Origin: Thiomonas intermedia
Lineage (GTDB): Bacteria; Pseudomonadota; Gammaproteobacteria; Burkholderiales; Burkholderiaceae_C
Assembly: GCF_002028405.1 (NCBI RefSeq)
Contig: NZ_CP020046.1
Coordinates: forward strand, 2,976,001-3,040,000
Length of the DNA: 64,000 bases
Direction of reading: 5' to 3'
This document shows, in pieces, positions 9,510 through 19,586 of this stretch. The position numbers and the translations under genes were made by a program. A model generated the notes under the pieces. That model had not been told where the DNA came from. It saw only the letters and a program-made list of their open reading frames with translations, and searched no databases. Position 1 is the stretch's first letter; each line of letters starts with the position of its first letter.

Positions 9510-11390
9510 ATGCAGCAACGCATTCCGCCCGGCTTCATTCAGGACCTGCTCGCCCGTGCCGACATCGTCGAGGTCGTGGGCCAGCAGGTCGAGCTGAAAA
9601 AGACCGGCAGCAATTACAAGGGCCTGTGTCCCTTTCATGGCGAGAAAACGCCCTCGTTCACGGTCAGTGCGAGCAAGCAGTTCTATCACTGCTTCGGCTG
9701 CGGCGCGCATGGCACGGCCATTGGCTTCCTGATGGAGCACGCGGGCATGGGCTTCGTCGATGCCGTCAAGGATCTTGCAGGACGGTACGGCATGACCGTG
9801 CCCGAACCCGATCTCGATCCGCAGCAACTCCGCCAGGTCCAGCAGCAGCGCAGCCTGCATGCGGCGCTGGTGGAGGTCTTGCAGACGGCCGATGCGTTCT
9901 ATCAGCACCGCCTGCGCCACAGCGACCGGGCCAAGAACTACCTCATCGCACGCGGCCTGCAAGGCCAGATCGCCAAGAGGTTCGGGCTGGGGTATGCCCC
10001 GGACGACTGGCAGCCTCTGGCCGGCGCGTTCGCGAACTACCAGGCGGACGCCCTCGTGCAGTCCGGTCTGGTGGTGGCGCGCGACGCCGCGGGCGACACG
10101 CTTGATCCGCAGGCCGAATCGTTTGCAGCGGCGCAGCGCCGCTATGACAGGCTGCGGGATCGCATCACCTTTCCGATTCGCAATCTGCGAGGTGAGGTCA
10201 TCGGCTTCGGCGGGCGCATCATCGACCAGGGCGAACCCAAATACCTCAATTCGCCAGAGACCGCGGTGTTCCACAAGGGCGAGGAGCTCTACGGCCTGTT
10301 CGAAGCCCGAAGCGCCATTTCGCGCGCGGGTTATGCGCTGGTCGTCGAAGGCTATATGGACGTCGTGGCCTTGGCGCAGTTCGGTGTGGAGCATGCCGTG
10401 GCCACGCTGGGCACCGCCTGTACGCCGCAGCAGTTGCAAAAGCTGTTCCGCCACACGGGTCAGGTGGTGTTCAGCTTCGACGGCGATGCGGCAGGCCGCC
10501 GCGCGGCGAGACGGGCGATGGAACAGGCGCTGCCCCTGCTCAGCGACACCCGGGTGGTGAAATTCCTGTTCCTGCCCGTCGAGCACGACCCTGACTCTTA
10601 CGTTCGGGAGAAGGGCGCCGAAGCGTTCGAGCGGGAGATCGCTCGGGCGCAACCCTTGTCCGAATTCCTCTTCTCCAGCCTTTTCGACGGCGTGGCGATG
10701 GCCACGGCCGAAGGGCGCGCACAGGCCATCCATGAGGCGGCACCGCTGTTTTCCCAGATCACCGCGCCGGCCTTGCTGGGACAGTTGATTGCCGATTTCG
10801 CTCGCCAGCTTGCGATGCCGGCCGCTGAATTGCGGGAGGTGTTGCGGCTGTCGGCGCCGGTGCGCAAACCGGCGCCCCCATCGGAGTCGTTTGGCGTGCA
10901 GACGGGTGCCTCGGCCCGACGAGGGCGCGGTGGCCGGGAGTCGCTACGCGCCTTTGCCGCAGTGCCGAAAGATCCGCTGCGGCAATTGCTTCCCTTGCTG
11001 CTCGCGCAGCCCGCGCTCTGGTGGGACATCAGTCCCGCCCAACATGGGCTGCTTTCACACGAGCCCGGACCGCTGCAGCCGCTGGCGCTGGCGCTTGAAT
11101 CCATCCTGGAAGATCAGCCGGGCCTGTCCGCCGCGGCGCTGTGGGAGGAACTGCGTGCTGCCGGGCATTCGCCCGAGGAGGTTCTGGCCGAATCGCCGGA
11201 CCCCTTGGAATTGGACGAGGCGGTGGCCAGGCAGGATCTCCTGGCCATCCTGCTGCGGCTGGAGCGCTCGGCGCTGCTGCGCCGCCAGGACGCACTGGTG
11301 GCCGAGGGTTTGGTGGCCGATGCCGACCGTACCGAATACCGCAGTCTTGCGCTTCGCCTCAAGGAAATCGACCAGGCGCAGCGCGGTTGA
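9510..11390 (+). CDS. dnaG: DNA primase
   Basis: 626 residues. Synthesises RNA primers at the replication fork. The zinc-binding domain (CPFHGEKTPSF then CFGCGAHGTAIGF, CHC2 type) is followed by the TOPRIM catalytic core (VVEGYMDVVALAQFGVEHA and FSFDGDAAGRRAA) and a C-terminal DnaB-interaction region. dnaG directly before rpoD is the conserved macromolecular synthesis arrangement. In this genome rpsU is not in front of dnaG; an SDR gene is. Confidence 0.97.
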   Translation: MQQRIPPGFIQDLLARADIVEVVGQQVELKKTGSNYKGLCPFHGEKTPSFTVSASKQFYHCFGCGAHGTAIGFLMEHAGMGFVDAVKDLAGRYGMTVPEPDLDPQQLRQVQQQRSLHAALVEVLQTADAFYQHRLRHSDRAKNYLIARGLQGQIAKRFGLGYAPDDWQPLAGAFANYQADALVQSGLVVARDAAGDTLDPQAESFAAAQRRYDRLRDRITFPIRNLRGEVIGFGGRIIDQGEPKYLNSPETAVFHKGEELYGLFEARSAISRAGYALVVEGYMDVVALAQFGVEHAVATLGTACTPQQLQKLFRHTGQVVFSFDGDAAGRRAARRAMEQALPLLSDTRVVKFLFLPVEHDPDSYVREKGAEAFEREIARAQPLSEFLFSSLFDGVAMATAEGRAQAIHEAAPLFSQITAPALLGQLIADFARQLAMPAAELREVLRLSAPVRKPAPPSESFGVQTGASARRGRGGRESLRAFAAVPKDPLRQLLPLLLAQPALWWDISPAQHGLLSHEPGPLQPLALALESILEDQPGLSAAALWEELRAAGHSPEEVLAESPDPLELDEAVARQDLLAILLRLERSALLRRQDALVAEGLVADADRTEYRSLALRLKEIDQAQRG

Positions 11391-11813
11391 CGCGCAGCCC
11401 TGGCCAGCAGACAATGCTCGGTTTTTTGTAAAATCCGAATTTTGACGCGAGCACAGCGCGTTCGGCCCATGCGTCACGGCCTTGACGAGCCCCCGAATGG
11501 AATAGACCGAACGGGACAGCCCGAACGCCACAGCCCAAAAGGTATGGCCATAGGTATGGTCAGAGACGCGGCACTGAACCGCCTGGCGCGCGTGAAGTCT
11601 GATGGTGTGGCGTTGAAATCTTGGTTGCGTAAAGACCCTATCGTTCAAAGACGGCGCGGTGGGTGGCCATGCGCCGGCCCGCTTAAGACTTGCGATGGTC
11701 GCCGCATACCGAGTCCGGCCCTCGCTCTTTGAATTTTGGCGATTCACCCTACATACTGCTAGCTATCCCCCTTCTATATTTCCTTCCGAATGATCGGTCG
11801 GTTGAGGTCCACC
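11391..11813. other. Long dnaG-rpoD intergenic region
   Basis: 423 bases with no convincing reading frame. It contains an AT-rich stretch at 11420-11443 (GGTTTTTTGTAAAATCCG) and a promoter-like pair just upstream of rpoD, listed separately. The first stretch looks like another promoter -10 region (TAAAAT at 11429). No hairpin strong enough for an intrinsic terminator was found, so dnaG read-through into rpoD remains possible. A structured leader or small RNA could lie here, but nothing recognisable was seen. Confidence 0.5.
11729..11757 (+). promoter_or_regulatory. Candidate housekeeping promoter of rpoD
   Basis: TTGAAT at 11729 and CATACT at 11752 are separated by 17 bases, a fair match to a sigma-70 promoter, about 56 bases before the rpoD start codon. 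Found by eye; not experimentally supported. Confidence 0.45.
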
Positions 11814-14159
11814 ATGACAAAAGCATCATCCAAGACGCAGACTCCCACGCAGCGGGGCGCTTCCCGCAAGGAGCTTGCCGAAGCGAGTCCCGTGGCGGAA
11901 GCCCCGCGCGGCAAGGCTCGCCGTGCGGCGGCAGAAGACGCGGTTGCCATGGAGATCAAGGCGACCAAGGCAGCGAGCAAGCGTGTGGCTCAGTCCACGG
12001 TGAGCGCCGAGGCCGCGCCGGTGACCAGCCCTGCACCTAGAAGAGGTCGTCCGCCCAAGGCGGGCGCCGTGGCAGCGGAAACAGAGCAGCCTGCATCGCG
12101 TCGGGGCCGCAAGAGCAAGGTCGAGGCGGCCGACGACCTGGCCGATGACCTGAACGAAGAAGTCGAAGCCGGCGAGGTCGATGTCGAGATCGCCGAAGTC
12201 GAGGTGGTGGAAGAGGTTGTCGCCGCACCCGCGCCGGTGCCCAAGACGCGCAAGGCGTCGCGTGCCCGCGAGAAACAGCTGCTCAAGGAGTTCGGCTATG
12301 ACGACTCCAACATCACCGACGAGGAATTGGGGCGTCGGCGCGCGCGGCTGAAGAGCCTGATCAAGATGGGCAAGACCCGCGGGTTCCTGACCTACGGGGA
12401 AATCAACGATCACATTCCCGACAATCTGGCTGATCCCGAGTTGATGGAGACCATTGTTTCCATGCTCAACGACGTGGGTATCGCGGTGTACGAGACCACG
12501 CCGGACGCCCAGACCCTGCTGCTCAATCAGCACGGCCCGACCGCGTCGAGCGAAGAGGAGGCGGAGGAAGAAGCCGAAGCGGCGCTGTCCAACGTCGATT
12601 CCGAGTTCGGCCGCACTACCGACCCCGTGCGCATGTATATGCGCGAAATGGGCACGGTCGAGCTGCTCACGCGCGAAGGCGAAATCGTCATCGCCAAGCG
12701 CATCGAAGACGGTTTGCGCCAGATGATGCTGGCCATTTCCGCCTCGCCGTCGACGGTGGCCGAAATTCTGGCCATGGCGGCGCGCATTCATCATGGCGAA
12801 CTGCCGGTGGACGAAGTGGTGGACGGCATGGTGTCGGACGACGAATCCGACGACTACGTGGCCGAAGAAGACGTCGACTATTCGCTCGACGAGAGCGGCG
12901 AAGAAGACGAGGACGGCGGCGCGGGCGCCACCTCCATGAAGCTCGAGGAACTCAAGGGCAAGGCCCTGGAGGCCTTTGCCGATGTGCACGACGCCTTCAT
13001 GAAAATGCGCCGCGCCTACGACAAGGACGGCTACCGTTCAGCCAGCTACCTGAAGGCGCAGGAGGCCATTTCCGCGGCGTTGATGGAAGTGCGCTTCACT
13101 GCGCGGACCGTCGAGAAGCTCTGCAATCTGCTGCGTGCGCAGGTGGACGAGGTGCGCCGCTACGAGCGCGAGATCCGGCGCTATGCGGTCGATCGCTGCG
13201 GCATGCCGCAGGATGAGTTCATCAAGTCCTTCCCCGGCCATCAGCTCGATCTGAAGTGGGTGGACAAGCATGTGGCCTCGAGCAAGCCGTACGCGGTCAT
13301 CCTCGGCCGCAATGTGCCGGCCATCAAGGAGCTGCAGCAAAAGCTCATCGACATCCAGACCCGGGTGGTGGTGCCGCTCGACGACCTGAAGGAAATCAAT
13401 ACCCAGATGAGTCTGGGCGAGCAGGCCGCGCGTGAAGCCAAGCGCGAAATGATCGAGGCCAACCTCCGTCTGGTCATCTCCATCGCGAAGAAGTACACCA
13501 ATCGCGGCCTGCAGTTCCTCGACCTGATCCAGGAAGGCAATGTGGGGCTGATGAAGGCGGTGGACAAGTTCGAATACCGCCGGGGCTACAAATTCTCGAC
13601 CTACGCGACCTGGTGGATCCGTCAGGCCATTACCCGCTCGATTGCCGATCAGGCGCGCACCATCCGTATCCCGGTGCACATGATCGAGACCATCAACAAG
13701 GTCAACCGCATCTCGCGTCAACATCTGCAGGAGACGGGTACCGAGCCCGACGCCGCCGTACTGGCCGAGAAGATGGAAATGCCCGAGGACAAGGTGCGCA
13801 AGATCCTCAAGATCGCGCGCGAGCCGATCTCCATGGAAACGCCCATCGGCGACGACGACGATTCGCACCTGGGCGATTTCATCGAAGACTCGGGCACCCT
13901 GGCGCCGACCGAGGCGGCCATGCAGGCCGGCCTGCGCGACGTGGTCAAGGAGATTCTCGATTCGCTCACGCCACGCGAAGCCAAGGTGCTGCGCATGCGC
14001 TTCGGCATCGAGATGGCCAACGACCACACGCTGGAAGAAGTGGGCAAGCAGTTCGACGTCACCCGCGAGCGCATCCGCCAGATCGAAGCGAAGGCGTTGC
14101 GCAAACTCAAACATCCCACCCGCTCCGACAAGCTGCGAAGCTTCCTCGATACGCTGTGA
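11814..14159 (+). CDS. rpoD: RNA polymerase primary sigma factor (sigma-70)
   Basis: 781 residues from the ATG at 11814 (GAGG six bases upstream). The N-terminal ~160 residues are low-complexity, Ala/Lys then acidic (for example [20 protein letters not shown]), followed by region 1.1. Region 1.2 reads [20 protein letters not shown], then an acidic non-conserved insert. The core regions are [57 protein letters not shown], and the C-terminal helix-turn-helix [20 protein letters not shown]. The long Ala/Lys-rich N-terminus is a known trait of Burkholderiales RpoD. Confidence 0.98.
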   Translation: MTKASSKTQTPTQRGASRKELAEASPVAEAPRGKARRAAAEDAVAMEIKATKAASKRVAQSTVSAEAAPVTSPAPRRGRPPKAGAVAAETEQPASRRGRKSKVEAADDLADDLNEEVEAGEVDVEIAEVEVVEEVVAAPAPVPKTRKASRAREKQLLKEFGYDDSNITDEELGRRRARLKSLIKMGKTRGFLTYGEINDHIPDNLADPELMETIVSMLNDVGIAVYETTPDAQTLLLNQHGPTASSEEEAEEEAEAALSNVDSEFGRTTDPVRMYMREMGTVELLTREGEIVIAKRIEDGLRQMMLAISASPSTVAEILAMAARIHHGELPVDEVVDGMVSDDESDDYVAEEDVDYSLDESGEEDEDGGAGATSMKLEELKGKALEAFADVHDAFMKMRRAYDKDGYRSASYLKAQEAISAALMEVRFTARTVEKLCNLLRAQVDEVRRYEREIRRYAVDRCGMPQDEFIKSFPGHQLDLKWVDKHVASSKPYAVILGRNVPAIKELQQKLIDIQTRVVVPLDDLKEINTQMSLGEQAAREAKREMIEANLRLVISIAKKYTNRGLQFLDLIQEGNVGLMKAVDKFEYRRGYKFSTYATWWIRQAITRSIADQARTIRIPVHMIETINKVNRISRQHLQETGTEPDAAVLAEKMEMPEDKVRKILKIAREPISMETPIGDDDDSHLGDFIEDSGTLAPTEAAMQAGLRDVVKEILDSLTPREAKVLRMRFGIEMANDHTLEEVGKQFDVTRERIRQIEAKALRKLKHPTRSDKLRSFLDTL

Positions 14160-14170
14160 GCGCCCGAGCC

Positions 14171-14204
14171 TTGCTGGCTCGTTTGTCGGACAGACAGCCA
14201 GCAA
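14171..14204 (+). terminator. Stem-loop after rpoD, possible terminator
   Basis: TTGCTGGCT and AGCCAGCAA form a perfect 9-bp stem around a 16-base loop, 12 bases after the rpoD stop. There is no T run, so it could act as a 3' stabiliser or a Rho-dependent end rather than a classical terminator. Confidence 0.5.
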
Positions 14205-14226
14205 GCGCACACGTTAGACTTGCAGC

Positions 14227-15147
14227 ATGACCAACGCGCGCAAAACGGCACTTCGTACCATCGTGTTCGCCGATGTGGTGGGGAGCACCGCATTGTTTCA
14301 ATCCCTGGGCAACACCGAAGCGACGGGGCTGGTCACGCAGGTGGTGTCGAACATGGCGCGCAGCTTCAAGGCGGCGGGCGGCGATGTGGTGAAAACCCTG
14401 GGGGATGGCATTCTGGCCACCTTCGAGCACAACACCCCTGCGCTCAATGCCTGTATCGACATTCAGCGTACCTGCTCCACGTCGGGTGCGGTCGATGCCA
14501 GCGGCGCCCGTCAGAAACTACCTCTGAAAATCGGCATTGCCCGCGGCATGGTGGTCCTGGCGCCGGGCGACTGCTTTGGCGATCCGGTCAATGCGGCTTC
14601 CCGGCTGTCCGACTCGGCGGGTACGGGGCAGATTCTCATCGGCGACGCGGTGATGGAGGCGCTGCCGCTCGAATTGCTGGCTCGCCTGCGCAGTCTCGGC
14701 GCGATCTTTCTTCGGGGTTACGACGTGCCGGTTCCGGTGCACCAGGTCGATTGGGAGGCCTCCGTCGACATGGGACAGACCATGCCGCAAGTGCCTTCTC
14801 GCATCGACTACAGCAGTCAACTGCTCAACCTCGCCTGGCTCGATGACTCGGTCGACTATGCCGCCGACCAGATGCCCATCGTGATCGGGCGAACGAATGG
14901 GGCCGATTTTCTCGTCAACGATCTGCGGGTGTCGCGCCAGCATGCCCGTATCGACTGGCGCGGCAGCTATTTCATGCTGACCGACCTCAGCAGCAATGGC
15001 ACCTGGGTGCGCTACACCGGCAACGACACCACGCTGGCGCTGCGACGCAACGAATGTGTGCTGCACGGCCAGGGCGAGATCACGCTCGGTGCCAAGCCGT
15101 CCGACCCGACCGCGCCCACGGTGATGTTCCAGATCCATCCGCACTGA
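14227..15147 (+). CDS. Class III adenylate/guanylate cyclase fused to an FHA domain
   Basis: 306 residues. Residues ~10-170 form a class III nucleotide cyclase domain: [11 protein letters not shown] carries the first metal Asp, GDGILATF the second, and [12 protein letters not shown] is the conserved substrate or transition-state region. Residues ~215-280 form an FHA phosphopeptide-binding domain: [23 protein letters not shown] and SSNGTWV. No membrane segment is visible. The architecture suggests cyclic nucleotide output controlled by binding a phosphorylated Ser/Thr protein. Whether the product is cAMP or cGMP, and whether it is active, is not shown by sequence. Stands alone between rpoD and hemH. 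Confidence 0.9.
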   Translation: MTNARKTALRTIVFADVVGSTALFQSLGNTEATGLVTQVVSNMARSFKAAGGDVVKTLGDGILATFEHNTPALNACIDIQRTCSTSGAVDASGARQKLPLKIGIARGMVVLAPGDCFGDPVNAASRLSDSAGTGQILIGDAVMEALPLELLARLRSLGAIFLRGYDVPVPVHQVDWEASVDMGQTMPQVPSRIDYSSQLLNLAWLDDSVDYAADQMPIVIGRTNGADFLVNDLRVSRQHARIDWRGSYFMLTDLSSNGTWVRYTGNDTTLALRRNECVLHGQGEITLGAKPSDPTAPTVMFQIHPH

Positions 15148-15172
15148 ACCCGGTTCATTGCCTTTCCTCCTC

Positions 15173-16285
15173 ATGTCCCTGTCCGATCCCACTGGCTACC
15201 AGCACGGCACGACCCCGCAAACAGCCATACTTCTGGTCAACTTGGGCACACCCGATGCCCCCACCGCGCCGGCCTTGCGGCGCTACCTCGGTGAATTCCT
15301 CAGCGACCCCCGGGTGGTGGAGATTCCCAAGCCTGTCTGGTGGCTCATTCTCAACGGCATCATTCTGCCGATCCGGTCCGCCAAATCCGCCGCGAAGTAC
15401 GCCTCGGTCTGGACGGATCGGGGTTCGCCCCTGCAGACCGGCACGGCCGATCTCACGCAGGCGGTGGCAGCCGAAATGGCGCGGGCCGGTCATCATGTCC
15501 AGGTGCGCTATGCCATGCGCTATGGCAATCCGTCAGTGGCCAGCGTGCTCGACGATCTGGCCCGACAGAATGTGACCCGCATTCTCTTGGTGCCGCTTTA
15601 TCCGCAGTACTGCGCGGCCACCACGGCCTCGACGATGGATGCGGTGTCGGCCTGGATGCGGCGCCGTCGCCGTGTTCCCGAGTTGCGGGTGCTCAATCAC
15701 TTTCACGATGTGCCGGCCTATATCGACGCGCTGGCCAGCAAGATCGAGACGCAATGGCAGCAGCAGGGCCGACCGGACAAACTCGTGATGAGCTTTCACG
15801 GCATGCCGGCGCGCACGCTCAAGTTGGGCGATCCGTATCACTGCGAATGCCACAAGACGGGTCGGCTGCTGGCCGCTCGCCTGGGGCTGGAGCCGTCGGA
15901 ATACGAAGTTACCTTCCAGTCGCGTTTCGGCAAGCAGGAATGGCTGCAGCCCTACACCGAACCCACTTTGCGCAAACTGGCGCGGGACGGGGTGGCGCGG
16001 GTGGACGTGGTCTGCCCGGGATTCACGGTCGATTGCCTGGAAACGCTGGAAGAGATCGCCATGGAGGGCAAGCAGGCCTTTCTGTCGAGCGGCGGACAGG
16101 TCTTTCACTACATCGACTGCCTGAATGCCGACGCTCATTGGGCGCAGGGTTTCAGCAAGCTGCTGGCATCGCATCTGCAAGGCTGGGATACGACGGTGCC
16201 GATCGATCCGAGCGCGTTGGCATCGACCCGTGCGCTGGCCCAAGCCATGGGTGCCGACTCGCTCGGCGGAAACTCAGAGGGATGA
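15173..16285 (+). CDS. hemH: Ferrochelatase
   Basis: 370 residues. Inserts Fe2+ into protoporphyrin IX, the last step of haem synthesis. Begins ILLVNLGTPDAPTAPALRRYL, includes VPLYPQYCAATTAST, the active-site His in SFHGMPARTL, and the C-terminal VVCPGFTVDCLETLEEI motif. The ATG at 15173 gives MSLSDPTG; an in-frame ATG at 15158 adds five residues. The 3' end overlaps a small gene on the other strand by 12 bases. Confidence 0.96.
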   Translation: MSLSDPTGYQHGTTPQTAILLVNLGTPDAPTAPALRRYLGEFLSDPRVVEIPKPVWWLILNGIILPIRSAKSAAKYASVWTDRGSPLQTGTADLTQAVAAEMARAGHHVQVRYAMRYGNPSVASVLDDLARQNVTRILLVPLYPQYCAATTASTMDAVSAWMRRRRRVPELRVLNHFHDVPAYIDALASKIETQWQQQGRPDKLVMSFHGMPARTLKLGDPYHCECHKTGRLLAARLGLEPSEYEVTFQSRFGKQEWLQPYTEPTLRKLARDGVARVDVVCPGFTVDCLETLEEIAMEGKQAFLSSGGQVFHYIDCLNADAHWAQGFSKLLASHLQGWDTTVPIDPSALASTRALAQAMGADSLGGNSEG

Positions 16286-16393
16286 ATCGGGCGCCGAGCG
16301 GCGTGCATCGCGCCGGAACTGCACCAGCAGTCCAATACCCAGTCCGATCACCCCGACCCCCAAGAGATAGAGCACCAGTTCTGCCAAGGACAT
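16274..16393 (-). CDS. Small single-pass membrane protein (39 aa)
   Basis: A small reading frame with a clear ribosome binding site (GGAG) before the ATG at 16393. It encodes MSLAELVLYLLGVGVIGLGI and then a short basic tail (QFRRDARRS). One strongly hydrophobic Gly-rich helix of about 20 residues is followed by positive charges, as in small inner-membrane proteins with a cytoplasmic C-terminus. It overlaps the 3' end of hemH on the opposite strand. I do not recognise the family. The combination of a good binding site and membrane-helix composition makes it more than chance. Confidence 0.6.
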   Translation of the reverse strand: MSLAELVLYLLGVGVIGLGIGLLVQFRRDARRSAPDSSL

Positions 16394-16504
16394 TGTTTCT
16401 CTCCTGCTTGCGCCGTGCCTGCGGCACCTCGGCGATACGGATTGAGTGCACGATGCGCGCCGACAGTTCCGTGAAAGTGGCCATGACGGCGCCAGGGCGG
16501 ATTC

Positions 16505-17560
16505 TTAATAGTCCTCGTCTGCGCTGGTGAGATACCACTGGGCTTGGCGCAAGGTCTCGGCGCTGGCTTCGGGCATGGTGCACATCACATTGCGCGCATC
16601 GCGGGCGACCATGCCCAGACGCTGCAGCGCCTCGACCATGTCCACCGGGCCGAGGAACTCGAACGACACGCTGGTGCGGCCGTCGGCGTAGGCATCGCGG
16701 AACAGCCTGTCGAAGAGCAGATCCAGGCTGTTGGGATGATCGGGGTGGCACAGCAGATCGCGGACATGCAGAACCTTGCCGACGACTTCGCAGACGGCGT
16801 AGGCCACGAGTCCCTCGCTTCGGGCGCTGAGGGCCAGAAAGCGGAATTTCCGCCAGGGCTTCTGCTCGAAGCGCCAGGCCAGATAACGGCGATCGCGCAC
16901 GCCGATCAATAGCGCCGGGTCATTTTGCGCGGACCAAAGGGCATCGAACCGGGCATCGGGTTGGTCCAGCCATTGGGCTAGGTAGCCTCGGAAATCATGG
17001 GCATACCGGGTACGGCGCAAGGCATGGCGCCACCAGTCTGCCGCGTGGCCGAGGATGCGGCGGATCGGATGCGGAATCTGCGTCGGCAGGTAGTTGGCAC
17101 TGCGCAGCACCCGGACGTGGCGCACCATGCTCCCCGCGACCCGATAGCCCAGGCGCTTGACCACCGGCTCGGATTTCGGATTGGGAAAGCCGTAGATCAG
17201 GCCTAGCTGTGGCAGGAAACGGTCGCGCAGCGTGGTCTGCAGCAGCATGGCCGGATACAGGGTGCGGTGCTCTGCCACCACCCCGAAATCGGCCAGAAGG
17301 CCCGCTGCGACGGGCTGGCCGGCCAGGCGCATCTGCCGGGTGCCCAGGCCGATGACACCGATCGCCACGCCGTCCTCCGCCGGTGTACGGGCCAGCAGCA
17401 CCTGAGGCGGGCCTGCGGGGTTGCGCAGGTAGAACCAGTCGTACTTGTCTTCGCGCCGCCCGGGATGGCCGAGATTGCTGACCCAGAGCGACACGATGGT
17501 CGCGCGGTCGCTCTGCAGATCGGCAGGCAGCGCGGCGTAGCTGGACGGAGCGGCGGTCAT
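16505..17560 (-). CDS. GNAT-like acetyltransferase
   Basis: 351 residues from the ATG at 17560. The N-terminal half contains GNAT-type elements (GVIGLGTRQMRLAGQPVAAG, then LADFGVVAEHR and PNPKSEPVVKRLGYRV). The C-terminal half has a second GNAT-like lobe (VAYAVCEVVGKVLHVRDLLC), giving a tandem layout. It lies 23 bases downstream of the asparagine-synthase-like gene on the same strand, so both likely act in one pathway, probably modification of a surface polysaccharide or other amide/acyl product. The specific substrate is unknown. Confidence 0.7.
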   Translation of the reverse strand: MTAAPSSYAALPADLQSDRATIVSLWVSNLGHPGRREDKYDWFYLRNPAGPPQVLLARTPAEDGVAIGVIGLGTRQMRLAGQPVAAGLLADFGVVAEHRTLYPAMLLQTTLRDRFLPQLGLIYGFPNPKSEPVVKRLGYRVAGSMVRHVRVLRSANYLPTQIPHPIRRILGHAADWWRHALRRTRYAHDFRGYLAQWLDQPDARFDALWSAQNDPALLIGVRDRRYLAWRFEQKPWRKFRFLALSARSEGLVAYAVCEVVGKVLHVRDLLCHPDHPNSLDLLFDRLFRDAYADGRTSVSFEFLGPVDMVEALQRLGMVARDARNVMCTMPEASAETLRQAQWYLTSADEDY

Positions 17561-17583
17561 GGAAGCGCGCGGGGAAGGGGGGC

Positions 17584-19500
17584 TCAGCGCCGGATGAACT
17601 GGTCGTGCAGGAGCAGGGTCGAAAGTATGCCGACAAAGGCCATATTGTCGCCAAAGCCGATGACTTTCCCGGCGCGCGCCTTGTCGAACAGACGGATCGC
17701 CGCTTGCGGATCGAAGTAACCGGCCTCGGCCAGGCGCGGCGCGCTGAACAGATCGGCCACGTAATCGACGGGCTCGCCGTTCTGGAAAAAGCTCTGGCTG
17801 TCTGGGGCGCGATAGGGCTGCTTGGTGCGATGGCGCAAGGCATCGGGCAGCAGGCCGTCCATGCTGTGCTTGAGCAGATACTTCTCGACCAGGCCCATGA
17901 GCTTGTAGCGGGGTGGAAGGCGGCTGGCGAAGTCGATCAGGCGGTGATCGAGAAAGGGAAAGCGGGTCTCGATGGATTGCGCCATGGCCATGCGGTCGCC
18001 CTGCGAACACAGCAGGTAGCCCGACATCAGGGTGTGCGCTTCGATGTATTGATCCTGGCACAACGCTTCCCAGCGGGAGATGTCGGCAGGGAGTTGCGCG
18101 GCCATCGCCTGGACCGGGTCGGCAGCGGTGGCTGCGGCGCGCCAGTCGGCGGACAGAAAGCCGGTCAGGCGCCGTGTGGTGGTCCAGCGGGGCAGGTGGG
18201 CGAACCAGGGCTCGCGGAAGTGGGCCTCGCCCTCGCGGAAGAAACGCTCGGTCATCGCCCGGCCCGCGGCCGGCGAGTGCTTGAGGTAGGGGTAGAGGCG
18301 TTCAAGCAGGCGGGGGCGCCAGCGCGACGCAGGCTGCCGCGCCATGAAACGGCGGACTCGCGCCTCCTTGAACAGGTCGTAGCCGCCGAAGACTTCGTCG
18401 GCGCCTTCGCCCGTCAGCGCCACCTTGTATCCCGCGGCGCGCACCCCGCCGGCGAGCAGCATCATCGGCGCCGGCGCGGTGCGCACGATGGGCGTCTCGG
18501 TGTGGGCGATGGCGCGCGGAAACGCGGCGGCGATGTCGGCGCGGGTGCAGGGAATCGTGGTGTGCTCGGTGCCCAGATGGCGCACGAGCTGTTGCTGCCA
18601 GGGGCTCTCGTCGAACTCGGCGTCGTCGAAGGTGAGGGAAAAGGTGCGAAGCGGCGTGTCGGTGTAGTGACGGATCAGGGTGGTGACGATGGACGAATCC
18701 AGCCCGCCGCTGAGGTAGGCCGCCACTGGCACGTCGGCGCGCAGTTGCAGGCGCACGGCGTCGATCAGCAGGTCGCGCAGCGCTTCGGCGTAGGCGTCTG
18801 CACTGCGATCGGCCTCGATGGGCGCGTCCGGAAAGGTCCAGTCCCAGTAGCGGCGAACCTGCGTGCCACGGGCATCCACCGTCATCACATGGCCGGGGGG
18901 CAGGGACTCGATGCCCTCGAATATGGCGTGCGGCGGCAGCGGCGCCCAGTAGGTGAAGACCTCGCCCAGTGCTTGCGCATCGAGGCGGCGCGGCACCTCG
19001 GGCAGGGCGAACAGTGCCTTGACCTCGGAGGCAAAGGCCAGGCCGCCCGGGACGCGGGTGTGGAACAGCGGCCGGATGCCGGTGCGGTCGCGCGCCAGCA
19101 GCAGGCGCTGGCGCGGCACGTCCCAGAGGGCGAAGGCGAACTGGCCATTGAGCTGGTCGACCAGGGCGTCGCCATGGTCTTCATACAGATGCACCAGCAC
19201 TTCGGTGTCGGACTGGGTGGCGAAGCGATGACCTCGCCGCTGCAGTTCGGCGCGCAGCTCGACGTAATTGAAGATCTCGCCGTTGAAGACCACCCAGACG
19301 GAGCCATCCTCGTTGCACATCGGCTGATCGCCGCTGGACAGATCGATGATGCTCAGCCGGGCGTGGGCCAGACCGATCGGCCCCTTGTTGTAGAAGCCCT
19401 GCTGATCGGGGCCGCGATGATGCAAGCGCCCGATCATCGCCGCGAGTTGCGAAGGATCGATCGGTGCGTTCCAGTTCAAGCGCCCGGCGATGCCGCACAT
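17584..19500 (-). CDS. asnB: Asparagine synthase (glutamine-hydrolysing) family amidotransferase
   Basis: 638 residues. The class II glutamine amidotransferase domain begins with the nucleophile Cys (MCGIAGRLNW) and has RGPDQQGFY and FNGEIFNYVELR; the synthase domain has the PP-loop AAYLSGGLDSSIVTTL, then TGEGADEVFGGYDLF. Asn synthase activity or amidation of a polysaccharide precursor are both possible. The downstream acetyltransferase partner and the slightly long C-terminus fit the paralogues found in exopolysaccharide clusters, so the gene symbol is provisional. Confidence 0.85.
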   Translation of the reverse strand: MCGIAGRLNWNAPIDPSQLAAMIGRLHHRGPDQQGFYNKGPIGLAHARLSIIDLSSGDQPMCNEDGSVWVVFNGEIFNYVELRAELQRRGHRFATQSDTEVLVHLYEDHGDALVDQLNGQFAFALWDVPRQRLLLARDRTGIRPLFHTRVPGGLAFASEVKALFALPEVPRRLDAQALGEVFTYWAPLPPHAIFEGIESLPPGHVMTVDARGTQVRRYWDWTFPDAPIEADRSADAYAEALRDLLIDAVRLQLRADVPVAAYLSGGLDSSIVTTLIRHYTDTPLRTFSLTFDDAEFDESPWQQQLVRHLGTEHTTIPCTRADIAAAFPRAIAHTETPIVRTAPAPMMLLAGGVRAAGYKVALTGEGADEVFGGYDLFKEARVRRFMARQPASRWRPRLLERLYPYLKHSPAAGRAMTERFFREGEAHFREPWFAHLPRWTTTRRLTGFLSADWRAAATAADPVQAMAAQLPADISRWEALCQDQYIEAHTLMSGYLLCSQGDRMAMAQSIETRFPFLDHRLIDFASRLPPRYKLMGLVEKYLLKHSMDGLLPDALRHRTKQPYRAPDSQSFFQNGEPVDYVADLFSAPRLAEAGYFDPQAAIRLFDKARAGKVIGFGDNMAFVGILSTLLLHDQFIRR

Positions 19501-19586
19501 GGTGTCAGCTCCGCCCCGCCGTTTCGAAGGCGCTGACCGTCCTTTCGGGCCGCAGCCAGCGCAGCGAGCGCGGGAATGGCTTCATC

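Noticed and set aside
17605-19536. 643-residue plus-strand frame opposite the asparagine-synthase gene
   Set aside because: Mirror frame of a conserved gene; very rich in Gly, Ala, Gln and Arg, with no recognisable domain.
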